Source: Antennarius striatus
Lineage: Eukaryota; Chordata; Actinopteri; Lophiiformes; Antennariidae
Direction of reading: 5' to 3'
Length of the DNA: 64,000 nt
NCBI RefSeq assembly: GCF_040054535.1
Contig: NC_090784.1
Span: 16,184,001 to 16,248,000 of the forward strand
Shown here: piece by piece, positions 50,729-62,820 of the stretch
Position numbering within the stretch: position 1 is the first letter of the stretch
How the letters are laid out: each line of letters begins with the position of its first letter
The notes under the pieces: generated by a model
The model's database searches: none
Told to the model about the DNA's origin: nothing
The model's input: the letters and a program-made list of their open reading frames with translations, nothing else
Program-made: the position numbers and the translations under genes

Positions 50729-53700
50729 GTAAGTGTTGATTAAACTGTGCGAGAAGTTTCTACTTTTTGAATGAAATAATTATTGTCGTTTTAACGTTTA
50801 TATATTACAGTTGTGTTAAGCAGCTTGCGAACTTTAGTCGTAACCTTTCTGGAAGGTTACTTATAGCATTCATTTTTATTAATTTGAAAATCATAAATCA
50901 AGCAGTTTTTGTTTTTACATTTTAGTATTTCAGATTGTTCCATTATTTATTTTGATTTTCTATATTCTTCCTTACTTGCTTCTTTCTGGCTTTGAATTAT
51001 ACTTTCGTGGTGATGTTGAGCATCTGCTCGGCGTTGAGTATTGTCGTAATACTCCTTTACCCAAAAAGTTGATGAAGCTGTTTTAACTCCCAATGAAGCC
51101 ATTTTAATTTATGCATTAATGTATGCATGAATGTAAAATATCATAGTATATGCTTGCAAATTTGAATTTTAACTCACGTTTTACGTGCTATATAGCGATT
51201 GAATAAAATATGTTAGTTACAATGGAACTGTGAGCAATGAGGTGATAACAAAGTAGACCTGAGCAGATGAGACCAAAGACCCCTGAGTGCCTTGATGATT
51301 TAATCCATTTTTATTTTTATGGTTTGTGAAGTAACAGCTGTACAATATTTTGTAATCCGTTTTACTTTATTTTACCCAGTTACACAGCTGAGAAAAACTT
51401 AGACAAAGTGCTTTGCAGCAAACACATGGACAACATACGTGTATTGCCTTGTAAAATAGCGGAAAAATAATACACATTTGAATGCAGGCCTAAGCCAAGT
51501 CCCAACAATTCATTTTAATGATAATAAAACCTAATGCCAGTTCTAATTGTCACCTTGAAACCATAAATGAATTCCAATCAAAAGATTTATGTGTAATTCA
51601 TGAAATTGTTTACTTGACCCACCATCATAATGAAGAACTGAGTGGATTCTTGACGCTGCCATTGAGTTTCATGAAATTTTATAGATTTTGTTTAATACTG
51701 CTAACAAACAGACAAAAGAGGTAATCTGGCAGACACTATCAAAAACATAGCCTCTGCTGATGGAATTGCTGAGGGGTTTCAGATATCATCATGGGGTCAA
51801 GCTTTTTTTTTCTGGGTACGATTTTAAGATGGAGGGCTGAGTAAAATGCATGAAGTTGACATTTAGAAAATTATATCAACTGTAATGGTGTTGGTCATGT
51901 CAGTTATTTTGATTTGTTGTTTTCCAAGTGGATGCATTCATGGACAGTTCTTAAAAAATACTGTTGTACAAACAGTAGTCTGTGTTCACAAAGTGCACGA
52001 AAAGTGACACGGATGACACAAGCACAAAAAAACAGCCCACAAATGAGTTTCAACCAGAGGATAGTTTATCTAAAACAAATGTTGCATCCATTATTTGGGA
52101 AAATTCTGGCTTCAGTGATTTAATGATGACTATTCTGAGGTAATTGTACTTCCTGTGAGTGTTCTTTCCCCTCTGGTACCTCTGTGTTCCTCACAGAGTC
52201 CCAAAACACACAATATAGGTGAAGTCTTTTACTCTAAACTTCCTGTAGGTATAAATATGTTCATTGTCTCAATGTGTTTCTCGGTTTTGAACTGGTGACC
52301 TGTGCATGTACCTCACTTTTCAGCCAATGTCAGCTGATATAAGCTTTATATACTTTTCCTGAATAATAGTTAATATTGATATTAATGTTTCCAAATTCCA
52401 GAAGTATGTTTCCATTGTTAAGGAGACATGTTATGATGGTCAATCTGTCATAGAACTATTGCTTTCATGATCTCTCGATAGACCTCTCTGAGATCTATCT
52501 AGTTATCTACTTACAAAGTTTTATGCCCATTGAAATTATAGTGTACACTATTATTTGTATTTCTCATTTGTGCAGCATTCTGAGAATGTCTACCAATTGC
52601 AATGCTGTTCTTGCCTCAAATGATCTAAAGCTGCTGATGACATCATAATGTGCTGTAGATCGGGGAAGTGGAGGGTGGTTTTTGGAAAAAAAAAACCCAA
52701 CAACACTCTTTTTCTTAAGATTTAAACTGGCTATTTAGTCTTGTTTGCATACTTGTCGGAGTTCTTCCATAATTAAAAGAGTTGAGTAGCGTTTTAACAC
52801 ACTCCATCTTAACTCCCAAGATTATCTTTTGGTCATTATCACACAATGACCTTGATCACTGCACACAGCTGACGGAGGGATGCCAGTTCAGTTAGATGGA
52901 ATAAGGCTACATACCAACGTGACTCCTGCCTTGTGCTAAGTATCATCTGATTTCATGAGTCTGGGGCTGAATTTCAAACATTTCTAAAGCTAAACACCTC
53001 TCCAGGGAAGTCTTTCTGAAAATGTAATTCATTTTTACTCTTGTGACTTATTATTAAGATTATGATTTAGGTAGGTTCATGATAAATGGGTTAAACCATC
53101 AAGAAAATGGTAGTGAATTATATTAAATCGTCATATTTTTTGACATACTCATACACTAACATTTTGTTGGATTATACAATATTCATTACTGTGTGGTGCT
53201 GCGGTGGCTCTGCAGCGTTTGAATGATGCCACCAGATCACCACTTCGATAGAACTGTATTGATCAGATAGGCTAAAAGCAAAATGACACCCCAGTAGTGA
53301 GAAGGTATTCTGCACATCTGTGATATTTCAGGCACCTCAATTGCAGCTGTTGCAGTTTCCTCTTTGTGTGCGCTAGCATTTTTTAAAATATTCCTTCCAA
53401 AATGAACTTAAATTAAGAAATGTATTAAATAGATCCAAGCAGAGAGCTGTGACACTATAAGAGAAAGGCCCGGGCTTTGCCCTGGTTTTCTAACCATCAC
53501 TGATCAATAACAACTATTGATGCCTCCATATGTGGAGCGTCACCTTTGTATTGTGTGGGCAGTCATTAGAACATAATGAATCCATTAAACTCAAAAACAA
53601 ACAAAAATATTCAGATTAATGTAGACTTGTAGGTGAATTCTGGTTTTGGTTATGGAGGGAGATGTTTTGCTATACTTTAATTGGTAAATGTATTTCATGG

Positions 53701-56700
53701 AATATTTTCTAATTTAGCCACAGGTCACATGTTTCAACCTTCGTCACAAAAGGCTATATCTAATCCCGACATTGTCCAGCAACTACCTAACATGCACTCC
53801 CTACATGAATGTTCTTATATAAGGTGGCATTTAAGACATTTGACACCTCACCATGAGAATGTAACACAAAGATCCACACAACTTCACAACGTCTACATAC
53901 CAACAAAAAAATACACACACGTACACACAAATTTCCCTCATCACCTCCTCAAGCAGCTGTCATCAGTCATCCTGTGACACTTCAACACAATCACAAAGAT
54001 AGTAAACCTGAGAAGTTTTTCATTTAGTAGTGTTGGCAGGAGCTACAGATGAGGTCTCAAGGTCAGCACTCCCTTTGTTCATGTTTTTTTATTAGCTGAA
54101 CATTTATAAAAACACAAGCCTGGGAAAGTTGGACTTCATCATATTATTTATGTTATTGACAGAAACATGCTTGAGTGATCTTTTTCTTGTATAGACTGCT
54201 TGAATCAATAAAACTGTTCTTCCAAATGCAGGTGGTTCTCTACCTACGAACGCAGTTGGTTCCGAGAGGTTGTTCGTAAGCTGAATTATCCGTAAGTCGT
54301 TATTTGTTAAATTTCAATAATCACCATTTGAGTTCATTTAAATTCCATTACTACTCGAAATACAAAAATAATATTCCCTAAGACTTACCAGAAACTATTG
54401 CAGAACATTAAAAAAATCAAATAATGAAATAAAATACAGGCACATTTAATTTCAACGTAAGTCATTCTCAATTATACGTATACAGTAAAAATGTCCAACG
54501 AAGCAAAGCTTCACACACTGAGACACTCAAGAGACAAGACAAAAACAAGAGGAAGAGATGAGTGTTGGAGATCTGAATGTACATAAGTCGAATGTTTGTA
54601 TCTTGAGGACTACCTGTAATAACAAACTAAATTTAGCCCCGGCTTTGCTTGTGCCTCGTCTGGTGGCGTGTGTGACAATTGAAATAACAACGTAACTCAA
54701 TTGTAACTCCAATTAATATGCTGTCTGCATAGCATGCAGAACTGACCCTGGGTTTTGTTTTTTTTGTTTTGCGTGATTCATCTTATTTACTCTAGTTTCC
54801 ATTCTGAACAGACCTGACATTGTTGTTATGACTTTCTTAATGTTTTAGATGACATCCAGCACCTAAAGTGACCTGCAGTCAATTAGCAGCAGCAAGTAAA
54901 GAGCAGCTGCAGACATAGGCATGGACATGCCATAGTTTGCACGAGTTTTCATTGTTTATTTATTTTGCCGTGATTTATATTGTTTTAGATTCTGGTGAAA
55001 GTATTGGTTAAATATATCTTCCAATTGTATTCCAAATCCTATTCATACCATATTATATCCTACCTGTGTGTATAGAGATATTCCTGCCACATACAGAGTG
55101 ACTTTTACGTAAATCCTCAGCGGATTAAAACCATTTGTGAGATTACCGAAGTCAGGAGCACAGCTGTAACCCACAGTATATCTGTGTCTCCACAGTGAGA
55201 CGTACTGCCTCTTAACCCCCACCTAACCCTGGGTTAGGGCTCATTCCAGTCCTTTGTCTGAATTATGCTTCCATTCTCAAGAAAAAAAAACCCCTCCTTC
55301 CAGTCTATTGACATTAATCTACAATAATTTATTGATCAAAGCCTATCCACCTGTTCTCTACTGTATTCTCACATAAAATAAGGTCCTTTTTTAAGTTACC
55401 AGAAGGTTTTCTTAAGGATATACGATGCACCTCTCCATTTTAATTCTTGATATATGTGGATAGTTAGGTGTGCGTTCAAAATTAGATGTTTATGTTTAGT
55501 TCCGAAATTTTCAGGAAATAAAGAAAATTATTTTGTGTCTTTCTGTTTCTGCTCACAGGCTCCATCATTCCACAGGTACACCTGGGTGAAGCTTTGCTCT
55601 TTGTTGTGAGTATAGTTCTTGAAGTCAAAATCAACAAAAGAAAATTGCCAACCTGTTTGATCAGCAAGATAATTCAATAGCAATCCAAGGACTATATGAA
55701 ATACACTATAAAGACACTACAAACGGTAGGTTTCTGATCACCACCTATTTGAATATTTACTACATGCGTCACACTTGTGATTTTATGAATATGAATTTTG
55801 AATAGATGCACCAAGTTTACGAGGTATAAGTATCTATGGAACAGAATAACTACTGAAGCATTTGTTTCAGCGCAGATTTATCATATCATATCTGAAAGAT
55901 TTTAATTTTTATTCTTTTCCTCTATGTTTGCTCTTTTCAAGACCTGCAGTGTGTCAAACAAGAAGCTCCAAACAGCAAGCAAACAACCATCATCTTAGCA
56001 AAGTGACCATAAAAATAGTTAGACTCTTTTGTTGTCTCCTCCTGAGATACTTCCATCAAAGCTCATTGGTTTACTGAGAATGTGTCTTGAAGGGAAGTCA
56101 ACATCCAAGCAAAAATGAACCCTTATGTCACCTCACACTTCAGGAGGGATCTTTTTCCTCATTTCCATTTGTTGGACACATTCATTTACCCTGCTTCTTC
56201 ATGCTGAATGAAATTACATCTTTGTTTTTATAGTTATAACACTAGCTCTTGTCTATGGTATTTCTATTCAGTTTGTTCTCGGCTTAGTGCGGGGTTTAGT
56301 TGGGGGTTTGATTTCCTCCACTATTCCAAAGTCAATGACTGTTGATACAAGATAATAGAGTACCCTGGAAATGGTTTAACAAGGTAAATACATGGCAGGC
56401 ATGTTCTTTCATTGCACAGATTTATTTTGTTTAAAAATGTAAACACATTTTAAAGATTTTTACAGATTAAGGAGTTTTTCTTAGTGTTAACTACCATATA
56501 TTGTACAATGTCCCATGCCAGTTGTTGTTTTCACATTGTAACTGCATATCTATTTATTTGTTGAGTCTCTTTGATATCCATGAAGCTTTTTTTAATCTGG
56601 TTCAAAACAGATGCTCAGTTAAAGACTGCAGTCGACAAAGTCACTGGTTTCTCTGTGGCATACACCTGACTTACCATTATCAGCCCCAGACCATCAAACA

Positions 56701-58030
56701 ATTCAGAAAGCTTCCTCAGGTGACCTGTATGCTAACCCCCCCCATATAAGTCTTCCAGTTAAACACAATTGATGTAGGAGATAGATCAATGTAATCTGCT
56801 TCTTGTTTCCCTTGTCATCTTTTGTCAAGCACAGGATGTTTCTGTTCATTATTCTTGAGCTGTATTGAGGTATGTCTGCTTTTTTGAGACAGTAATTGTT
56901 GCAGATGGTTGGTCACGGCTGTCTAGCTCTGCTCAGTTATTGCCATACAATAGTCTATACACAAAACAAGTCTTCAGAATAGTTTGAAATAGACAATGGC
57001 CATTCAACAGATCTATAGAGTATGTGAAAGGCAATGTGAAATTGTTAAGGCAGTGACATGAAATGACACATAAAACATCATTGTTTCAGTTCAGCCCATC
57101 TTATTGGAGACATTACTAGTAAAGACAACCACAAGGAGCAAGACCAGTTTAAGTTTTCTGAAACAGATTCATGAACTTAATTCAAATATTTTCAGCGCTT
57201 TATTGAGGATGTATTAGAATTAAATTATAATTAATGGATCATACCAGTAGGTATACAATGTATTGAAAGTATTGTGTTCTTTGTTTTTTCATGCCCACAC
57301 CAAGGGGCTGTGGTACTGGGAAAAATTTGATCGTGAGAATTTGCATGTTTATTGATTTTTCTTTTATTTGACTGCATGTTTGAAATATTTTTTTTTCTGC
57401 ATATCATACCATTTGCATTTGAATTTGATTGCATGTATCATGTCACAGTGTTAGGAAGATACCTTGTAATGGGCAGTATATCCGTAAAATGTGTCCTATT
57501 CCTTTGCGTAATTAGTTTGTAGCTTTTAGCAATAGATTTCTGCTTGAGTCTTCATCTTGATTGCTTACAACAGAACACAATCAATCCTGCACGCTATTGT
57601 AATGTCTGCTGTGATATCCAGCCCTGCAGTACCTTTCCTTGTCATGGGAATTGTTGCAGTCATGGAAATAGACTCTGGGGTCTGCTTTCCGTTTTCAGCT
57701 CACCTCACTTTATATACTTAGACATAATTATTTGAGGACATCGGTTGTCAGTGACTGCATCAACAGGACTTGTGGACTACTGTTACTACTTTTGTGCTGA
57801 GAAATCTGTTACTGAAAGCATGGACGGTGCTAAAAAACATTTTCACAAAGGGAAAGTCAACAAGTGACTGAATAATGACCAAGGAGGGAATCATCATTGG
57901 GTTGACCATTGCAGACAAATTGTCTCTGGATTAATAGAGACCAACTGTGTTGTTAGTTCCATACACTTCATTGGACAAGGTACTTAATCAGATCAACGAT
58001 CATTTAAAGGCATCTTTAGAGACTTTTTAG
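50729..58030 (+). other. Presumed 5' intron/leader of kcnj14
   Basis: No coding exon is recognised. It contains the MITE at 54229-54616. A candidate acceptor precedes the start codon (ACTTTTTAG|CACATAATG, AG at 58029-58030), and another, TTTCCGTTTTCAG, lies near 57699. The true leader structure is unknown. Confidence 0.4.
54229..54616. mobile_element. MITE, pogo/Tigger-like termini (388 bp)
   Basis: The left end CAGGTGGTTCTC and the inverted right end CAGGTAGTCCTC match at 10 of 12 bases, and both are followed by a TACGA/CTTATG-type inner sequence. The CAGGT-GT-CTC start resembles Tigger/pogo termini. The right flank is TA; the left flank reads TG, consistent with a decayed TA target. The interior is AT-rich and non-coding. 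It lies in the presumed kcnj14 intron. Confidence 0.6.
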
Positions 58031-58036
58031 CACATA

Positions 58037-60828
58037 ATGGGAGCGGCACGTGTGAAACGCCGCTTCAGTGCTGTGGTAGATGGGCCAGTGGAGGAAGAGG
58101 AGGTCATGAGGCTGGCACAGAGTGCTGCAGATACGGCTACGGTAGGGGGGAGTCCAACTGGGTCAGGGACCCCAACAAACTCCTCCCCAATCCATGTCCT
58201 AAACGGCAAAAGTCGTCCTCTCCACAGCAACACGAACAATGCACGGAGGCAGAGTGCCATTGGAGAGTCAGTTGGAGGAGATTCAGGAGAAGGTGAGGTG
58301 AGAGCAGGAGGAGTGTACTCTGGGCTAAAGAGTGTAAAAAGCAGCAGTATAGGAGGAAGAGGTAGAGGCCGGTCATTCTTGGACCAGGGTTCATTCTCTT
58401 CCCCCTCTACTGCCAGTCGTAGACGCACCAAACGCTCAAACCGCCGGCCTCGACAACGCTTTGTGGGCAAGGACGGACGCTGCAACGTCACCTTCGTCAA
58501 CATGAGCGAGAGGGGCCAGCGCTACCTCAGCGACCTCTTTACGACCTGTGTGGACATTCGCTGGCGTTGGATGCTCGTCATCTTCACCCTCTCCTTCCTT
58601 CTCTCGTGGTTGCTCTTTGGATTTGTCTTCTGGCTCATTGCCTCCGCGCATGGGGACCTCTCCATTGAGCTTACCCCCAGTTCAAGCTCCTCTTCAGCAT
58701 CGGAAGAAGCTAGGTCTGGAGGAGAGTCTGATAGAGAGGCAATGATTGAGGAACAGTGCTTCCTCCAAGTGAACAGCTTCATGGCCGCCTTTCTATTCTC
58801 TTTAGAGACACAGACATCCATCGGTTACGGATTCAGAAGCGTGACCGAAGAATGTCCCCTGGCGGTGGTGGCGGTCGTTTTGCAGTGCATTATGGGCTGC
58901 ATAATTGATGCCTTCATCATCGGGGCAGTTATGGCAAAGATTGCCAAGCCCAAGAAACGCAACGAGACATTGGTGTTCTCTGATACAGCTGTGGTTGCAC
59001 TGAGGGATGGGAAACTCTGCATGATGTGGCGGGTTGGAAACCTACGCAAGAGCCACCTGGTAGAGGCACATGTTCGAGCACAACTATTGAAGGTAAGTGA
59101 TGAGGGATTTAAAATGTTCAACCTTTTAACAAAAAATGTTAATGTTTGTGGAAAAAAGTGTTGGTTAAAAAATAGTCAGCATTTACCCCATTCCCCATCT
59201 AAGAGCTAAGAGAGAAGGGACCAAAATTTTTGTGTTTTCAGATAAGGGTCAAAGAAGTTAATTCAAAACAAAGTGGAAGGAAAGGAGGGGGGAAAGAAAA
59301 ACAATGTACAAAATATAGAGGATTTGCTGTTGGTGATGCTGTTGGAGAAAAAAGGTTGTGGAGGAGAATGGGAGACACCATCTGTCCTGTATTCTGTAGA
59401 CTGTTGATAATGACACCTTGTTTTATTTTCCCCCAGAGGCTAGGAAGATTTACTATGGATTATCATACCCACAGTTCTTAAACTGAAAACCGTCATTGCG
59501 CTGTATGTGGATTAGAGCATTGTGCTGCATAGTACGTGCTTACATTTACTTCACTTTCTGGTTTTATTGTTGGTAGTTTGAACATCTTTATTTCATGTAG
59601 ATGGTTGTGGTTATCAACACTGCAGTGCATGTAATTGTGTGTACTGCTGGAGTTGTCCACTGGGTCAAAAACTGGAACACTGAGGTCACGGCACAGATAA
59701 TTTCATTTCCCTTAATAGAATGACCATATCAAAGTTCAGACAGGGCAGATGGGATTAAGTTTACAAAGATCATAAAAATACAATTCTAAATCCTGGTTGT
59801 AGATATAGTTCTATGGTGAGGGTTGGGTAAGAAATAAGCTTATGCATGAGTGGTATGACTCAGGACTTTCCAAAACATATAATACTAATACTGTACATGC
59901 AAAAAACTAGGCTTTTTCTCAGGATATTTTAATTTGTGTGTTTTTAGATGACATTTGGTAATTATGTTTTATGAACTGTACACCCCATTGTTAAATTTTA
60001 TTTTAGCCAAAATTAGAGTGTTTCTTGATCATACTCTGCCTGGTATTTGTTTTATTTCACATCAAAAATTGTTTCTTGTCTCCATTTAATATTTATGTAC
60101 AAGTCAAGATCAATTTGGCAAGGACTAATGTGAAAAGTTGCATGTGCCAATTAGTGACGTTATCCTACTTTCTTTTTTGAACTTCAGCCAAGAGTCACAG
60201 AAGAGGGAGAATTCCTTCCTCTGGATAATGCTGACATCAATGTGGGTTTTGACACTGGCACCGACCGCATCTTCTTAGTCTCACCAGTGACTATAGTACA
60301 CGAGATCAATGATGAATCACCCTTCTTTGAGATTGACCGAAAAACCCTGGAGAATGACTCTGAGTTGGAAGTGGTGGTCATACTTGAGGGCATGGTGGAG
60401 GCTACAGCCATGACAACACAGTGCCGTAGTTCCTATCTGGCTTCTGAAATCCTCTGGGGACATCGATTTGAACCAGTGCTCTTTGAGAGGAAAGAATGCT
60501 ACCAGGTCAGGAAAATTGGACCAAATTGTCAGCAATATAATGTGAGAAAGCAACTAAAGTTTGTAGAGTAAAGTTATTGTTTTCTGTCTTTTTCTAGGTG
60601 GACTACTCTTTCTTCCACCAGACATATGAAATCCCAAACACACCTTCGTGCAGTGCTAAAGAGCTGTGTGAGATGAAGTACATTCAAAGTTCATGCTCAT
60701 CATTTTGCTATGAGAATGAAGTGGCTCTGCAACTAATGTCCCCTGATGATGAGAATAACCAAGACCCTGAGTCTGTCTCCCCACCAACCCGAAGGCAATC
60801 CCTGGTAGAACATCTCAACTACAACTGA
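58037..60828 (+). CDS. kcnj14: Inward-rectifier potassium channel Kir2.4, three coding exons
   Basis: A plasma-membrane tetrameric K+ channel that sets resting potential. Coding exons are 58037-59092, 60188-60505 and 60598-60828, all joined in phase 0, giving 534 residues (human Kir2.4 about 436). Donors are AAG|GTAAGT and CAG|GTCAGG; acceptors CTTCAG and TTCTAG. The start [15 protein letters not shown] parallels the Kir2.4 start. TM1 lies at about 179-203, the filter TSIGYG ends at 263-265, Asp291 (CIIDAF) is the polyamine/Mg2+ rectification site, and KPKKR (304-308) is the PIP2-binding segment. Cys241 and Cys273 are the conserved turret cysteines. Cytoplasmic blocks [20 protein letters not shown] and FCYENEVAL are typical Kir2. 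[11 protein letters not shown] favours Kir2.4 over Kir2.1-2.3. Odd: residues 15-138 form a long low-complexity N-terminus, the turret has a Ser/Glu insert, and the C-terminus ends HLNYN, not the PDZ ligand SEI of Kir2.1. Confidence 0.93.
59093..60187 (+). other. kcnj14: Intron 1 of kcnj14 coding region
   Basis: It lies between the exon ending ...AQLLK and the exon starting PRVTEEG. Read-through extends the frame to a stop at 59207 and would truncate the cytoplasmic domain. No repeat or RNA gene is seen. Confidence 0.85.
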
Positions 60829-61520
60829 ACCTGCAAGATAACAAGCCTTTAGTGCACCAAATACTGCTAAGAAGAGATTGTCAGACAGGTGGGAATAGCA
60901 GACCAAAAGAGACAGGATTAATGTAAATTAGGTCATGGATAGTAACGTATTACCACTGTTAGAATAAGTATAGGAAGCGCAGAATAGGACCAAGGCAGGA
61001 GATCTATTAGAATTATGAAATGTATTCAAGATCTTAACCTACAGAAAAGATAGTGTATAAAGACAGAGAGGATGTGAGAGATGGACAAACTGTGGGGAGT
61101 TGGAGGTTATTCTAAAGGGGAGATGGTTACTACACTGACGGCGTTGTGTGATTGGCCCTGGCAGTCTTTCAAACTTGTCTAAGGTCTCACATCTGGCTCA
61201 TCACTACCACAACAGACTTATCAAGCTTAAACGCCTGCTGACAACAGCAACCTGCTGTGGCTCTACTTTGCAACTGCACCTCTGTCATTTGAGACTGCTG
61301 TCTGAAATGGATGACAGTGGATTTATTGAGGTGCAACTCAGGAATGTCCTCCAATATAATGTAATTTATCATTTAAATTCTTTATTTTCTTATGGTAAGT
61401 ATTAATAGTGTATGCTTAGTGAAACTTTGTGTGGGTGACTGTTACGAACATTTTCAAACTTGTAGAGCCAAAACAGAGTGAAAGTAATGACACACACACA
61501 AAACACACACATGCACATAA

Positions 61521-61521
<1 letters not shown>

Positions 61522-61604
<83 letters not shown>
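61522..61604. repeat. (TG)n microsatellite, 83 bp
   Basis: A perfect TG run about 700 bases past the kcnj14 stop, followed by a TTCCTGCG break and a short second TG run. Confidence 0.97.
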
Positions 61605-61605
<1 letters not shown>

Positions 61606-62734
61606 CCTGCGTGTGTGTGTGTGCCTGCCTATGTGTATTATGTATTCAATGTTTAAGCAAATTTCAAGAGGCAGAAGATGCACAATAACAGTTTAAAAAT
61701 GTCTTGGTACATGGAAGGCTGTTGACATTTCAGGCTGAATTCAAAGTCAAAGGGGTTGTTGTCATTGGTTTGCAGATGCGGTTAGGGGCTCACCATCACC
61801 TCCAGTATCAATAGAATGTAACTGATTAAATATGTGGGAGATGTGATCTGAAGATGAGGGCTTGTTTTGCTACCTTTTTGTCTCACATCTAAACCAGTGG
61901 AAGAATATTAGACTGAAAACCCCATTTGTAGAAAATGTTTTTGAACACCCATCTGTACTTCAAATGTTAGTCAGTTTGTCTCAGTCTGATAGCAATGTGG
62001 TGAGTGGTGCCTTCATGATAAGCAGTGATTCTGCTACTGCTGCCCTTCACTTTCAACAATTTGTTTCATATGCTTAAAGTTTGTTTTTACGAGATGTTTT
62101 TGCATTCTGATACAAATGCAGAGTTTTTTCAGTAGCATTAATCGTATATTGTTTTAAATAGATAAAAATATCTGCAAATTCATGAATCTCTCTGTGAATC
62201 TGCACAGTAACTGAGTGGTGTTCATATGAACGTGCATTGGTAACATGAGATACTTTTACTTGGATTCTGACATAAGTAATAGTTTTAGTTTTTAGTTTTA
62301 TTACAAAGCACATGAAGTAAACTGGATTATAAGACTTGAGTAAATAATTGAAGACAGGTATGGCAAACAGTCTGAGAACTCTCTTTGTTCTTTTGCAATC
62401 AAATAGTACTTGAAAAACTAATACCACTAACAAAGCTAACCTAAGGAGCTCAAAGTGTTGATATATTAGATTTTACAATTACTGTTAATGCTGTTTTGCA
62501 CTTTGCCTTGATTCTCCTTGGTGGCCACCAAGCAGAATCTTTTTAAACACCCAGGAAAAAAGTAGGGATGCGGATCATTTGGTCAATCATAATTCACTGA
62601 AAATATAATACATTTTCAAATCATGGGTTTTTGTATTGCACATAATGTAAGATACACACTGTACTGTAATATTACATGACCATACAATTTTAATGAAATA
62701 ATGAGACGAGATTAACTCTCATCCAGGGTGTTCC

Positions 62735-62820
62735 CTCTCACATGTAGCCAGCTGAGATAGGCTGCGGCAATAGATGAGACTATTACGATCATCTCATCTA
62801 CAACAAAATAGATAGATGGA
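62735..62820 (+). repeat. Retroposon 3' tail remnant
   Basis: AGCTGAGATAGGCTGCGGCAAT is a diverged version of the GCTGGGATAGGCTCCAGC tail also seen near 35185, and it ends in ATAGATAGATGGA. Short and isolated. Confidence 0.45.

Noticed and set aside
59093-59209. In-frame extension of the Kir exon past residue 352
   Set aside because: It crosses a consensus GTAAGT donor; the next exon continues the conserved Kir2 sequence exactly in phase.
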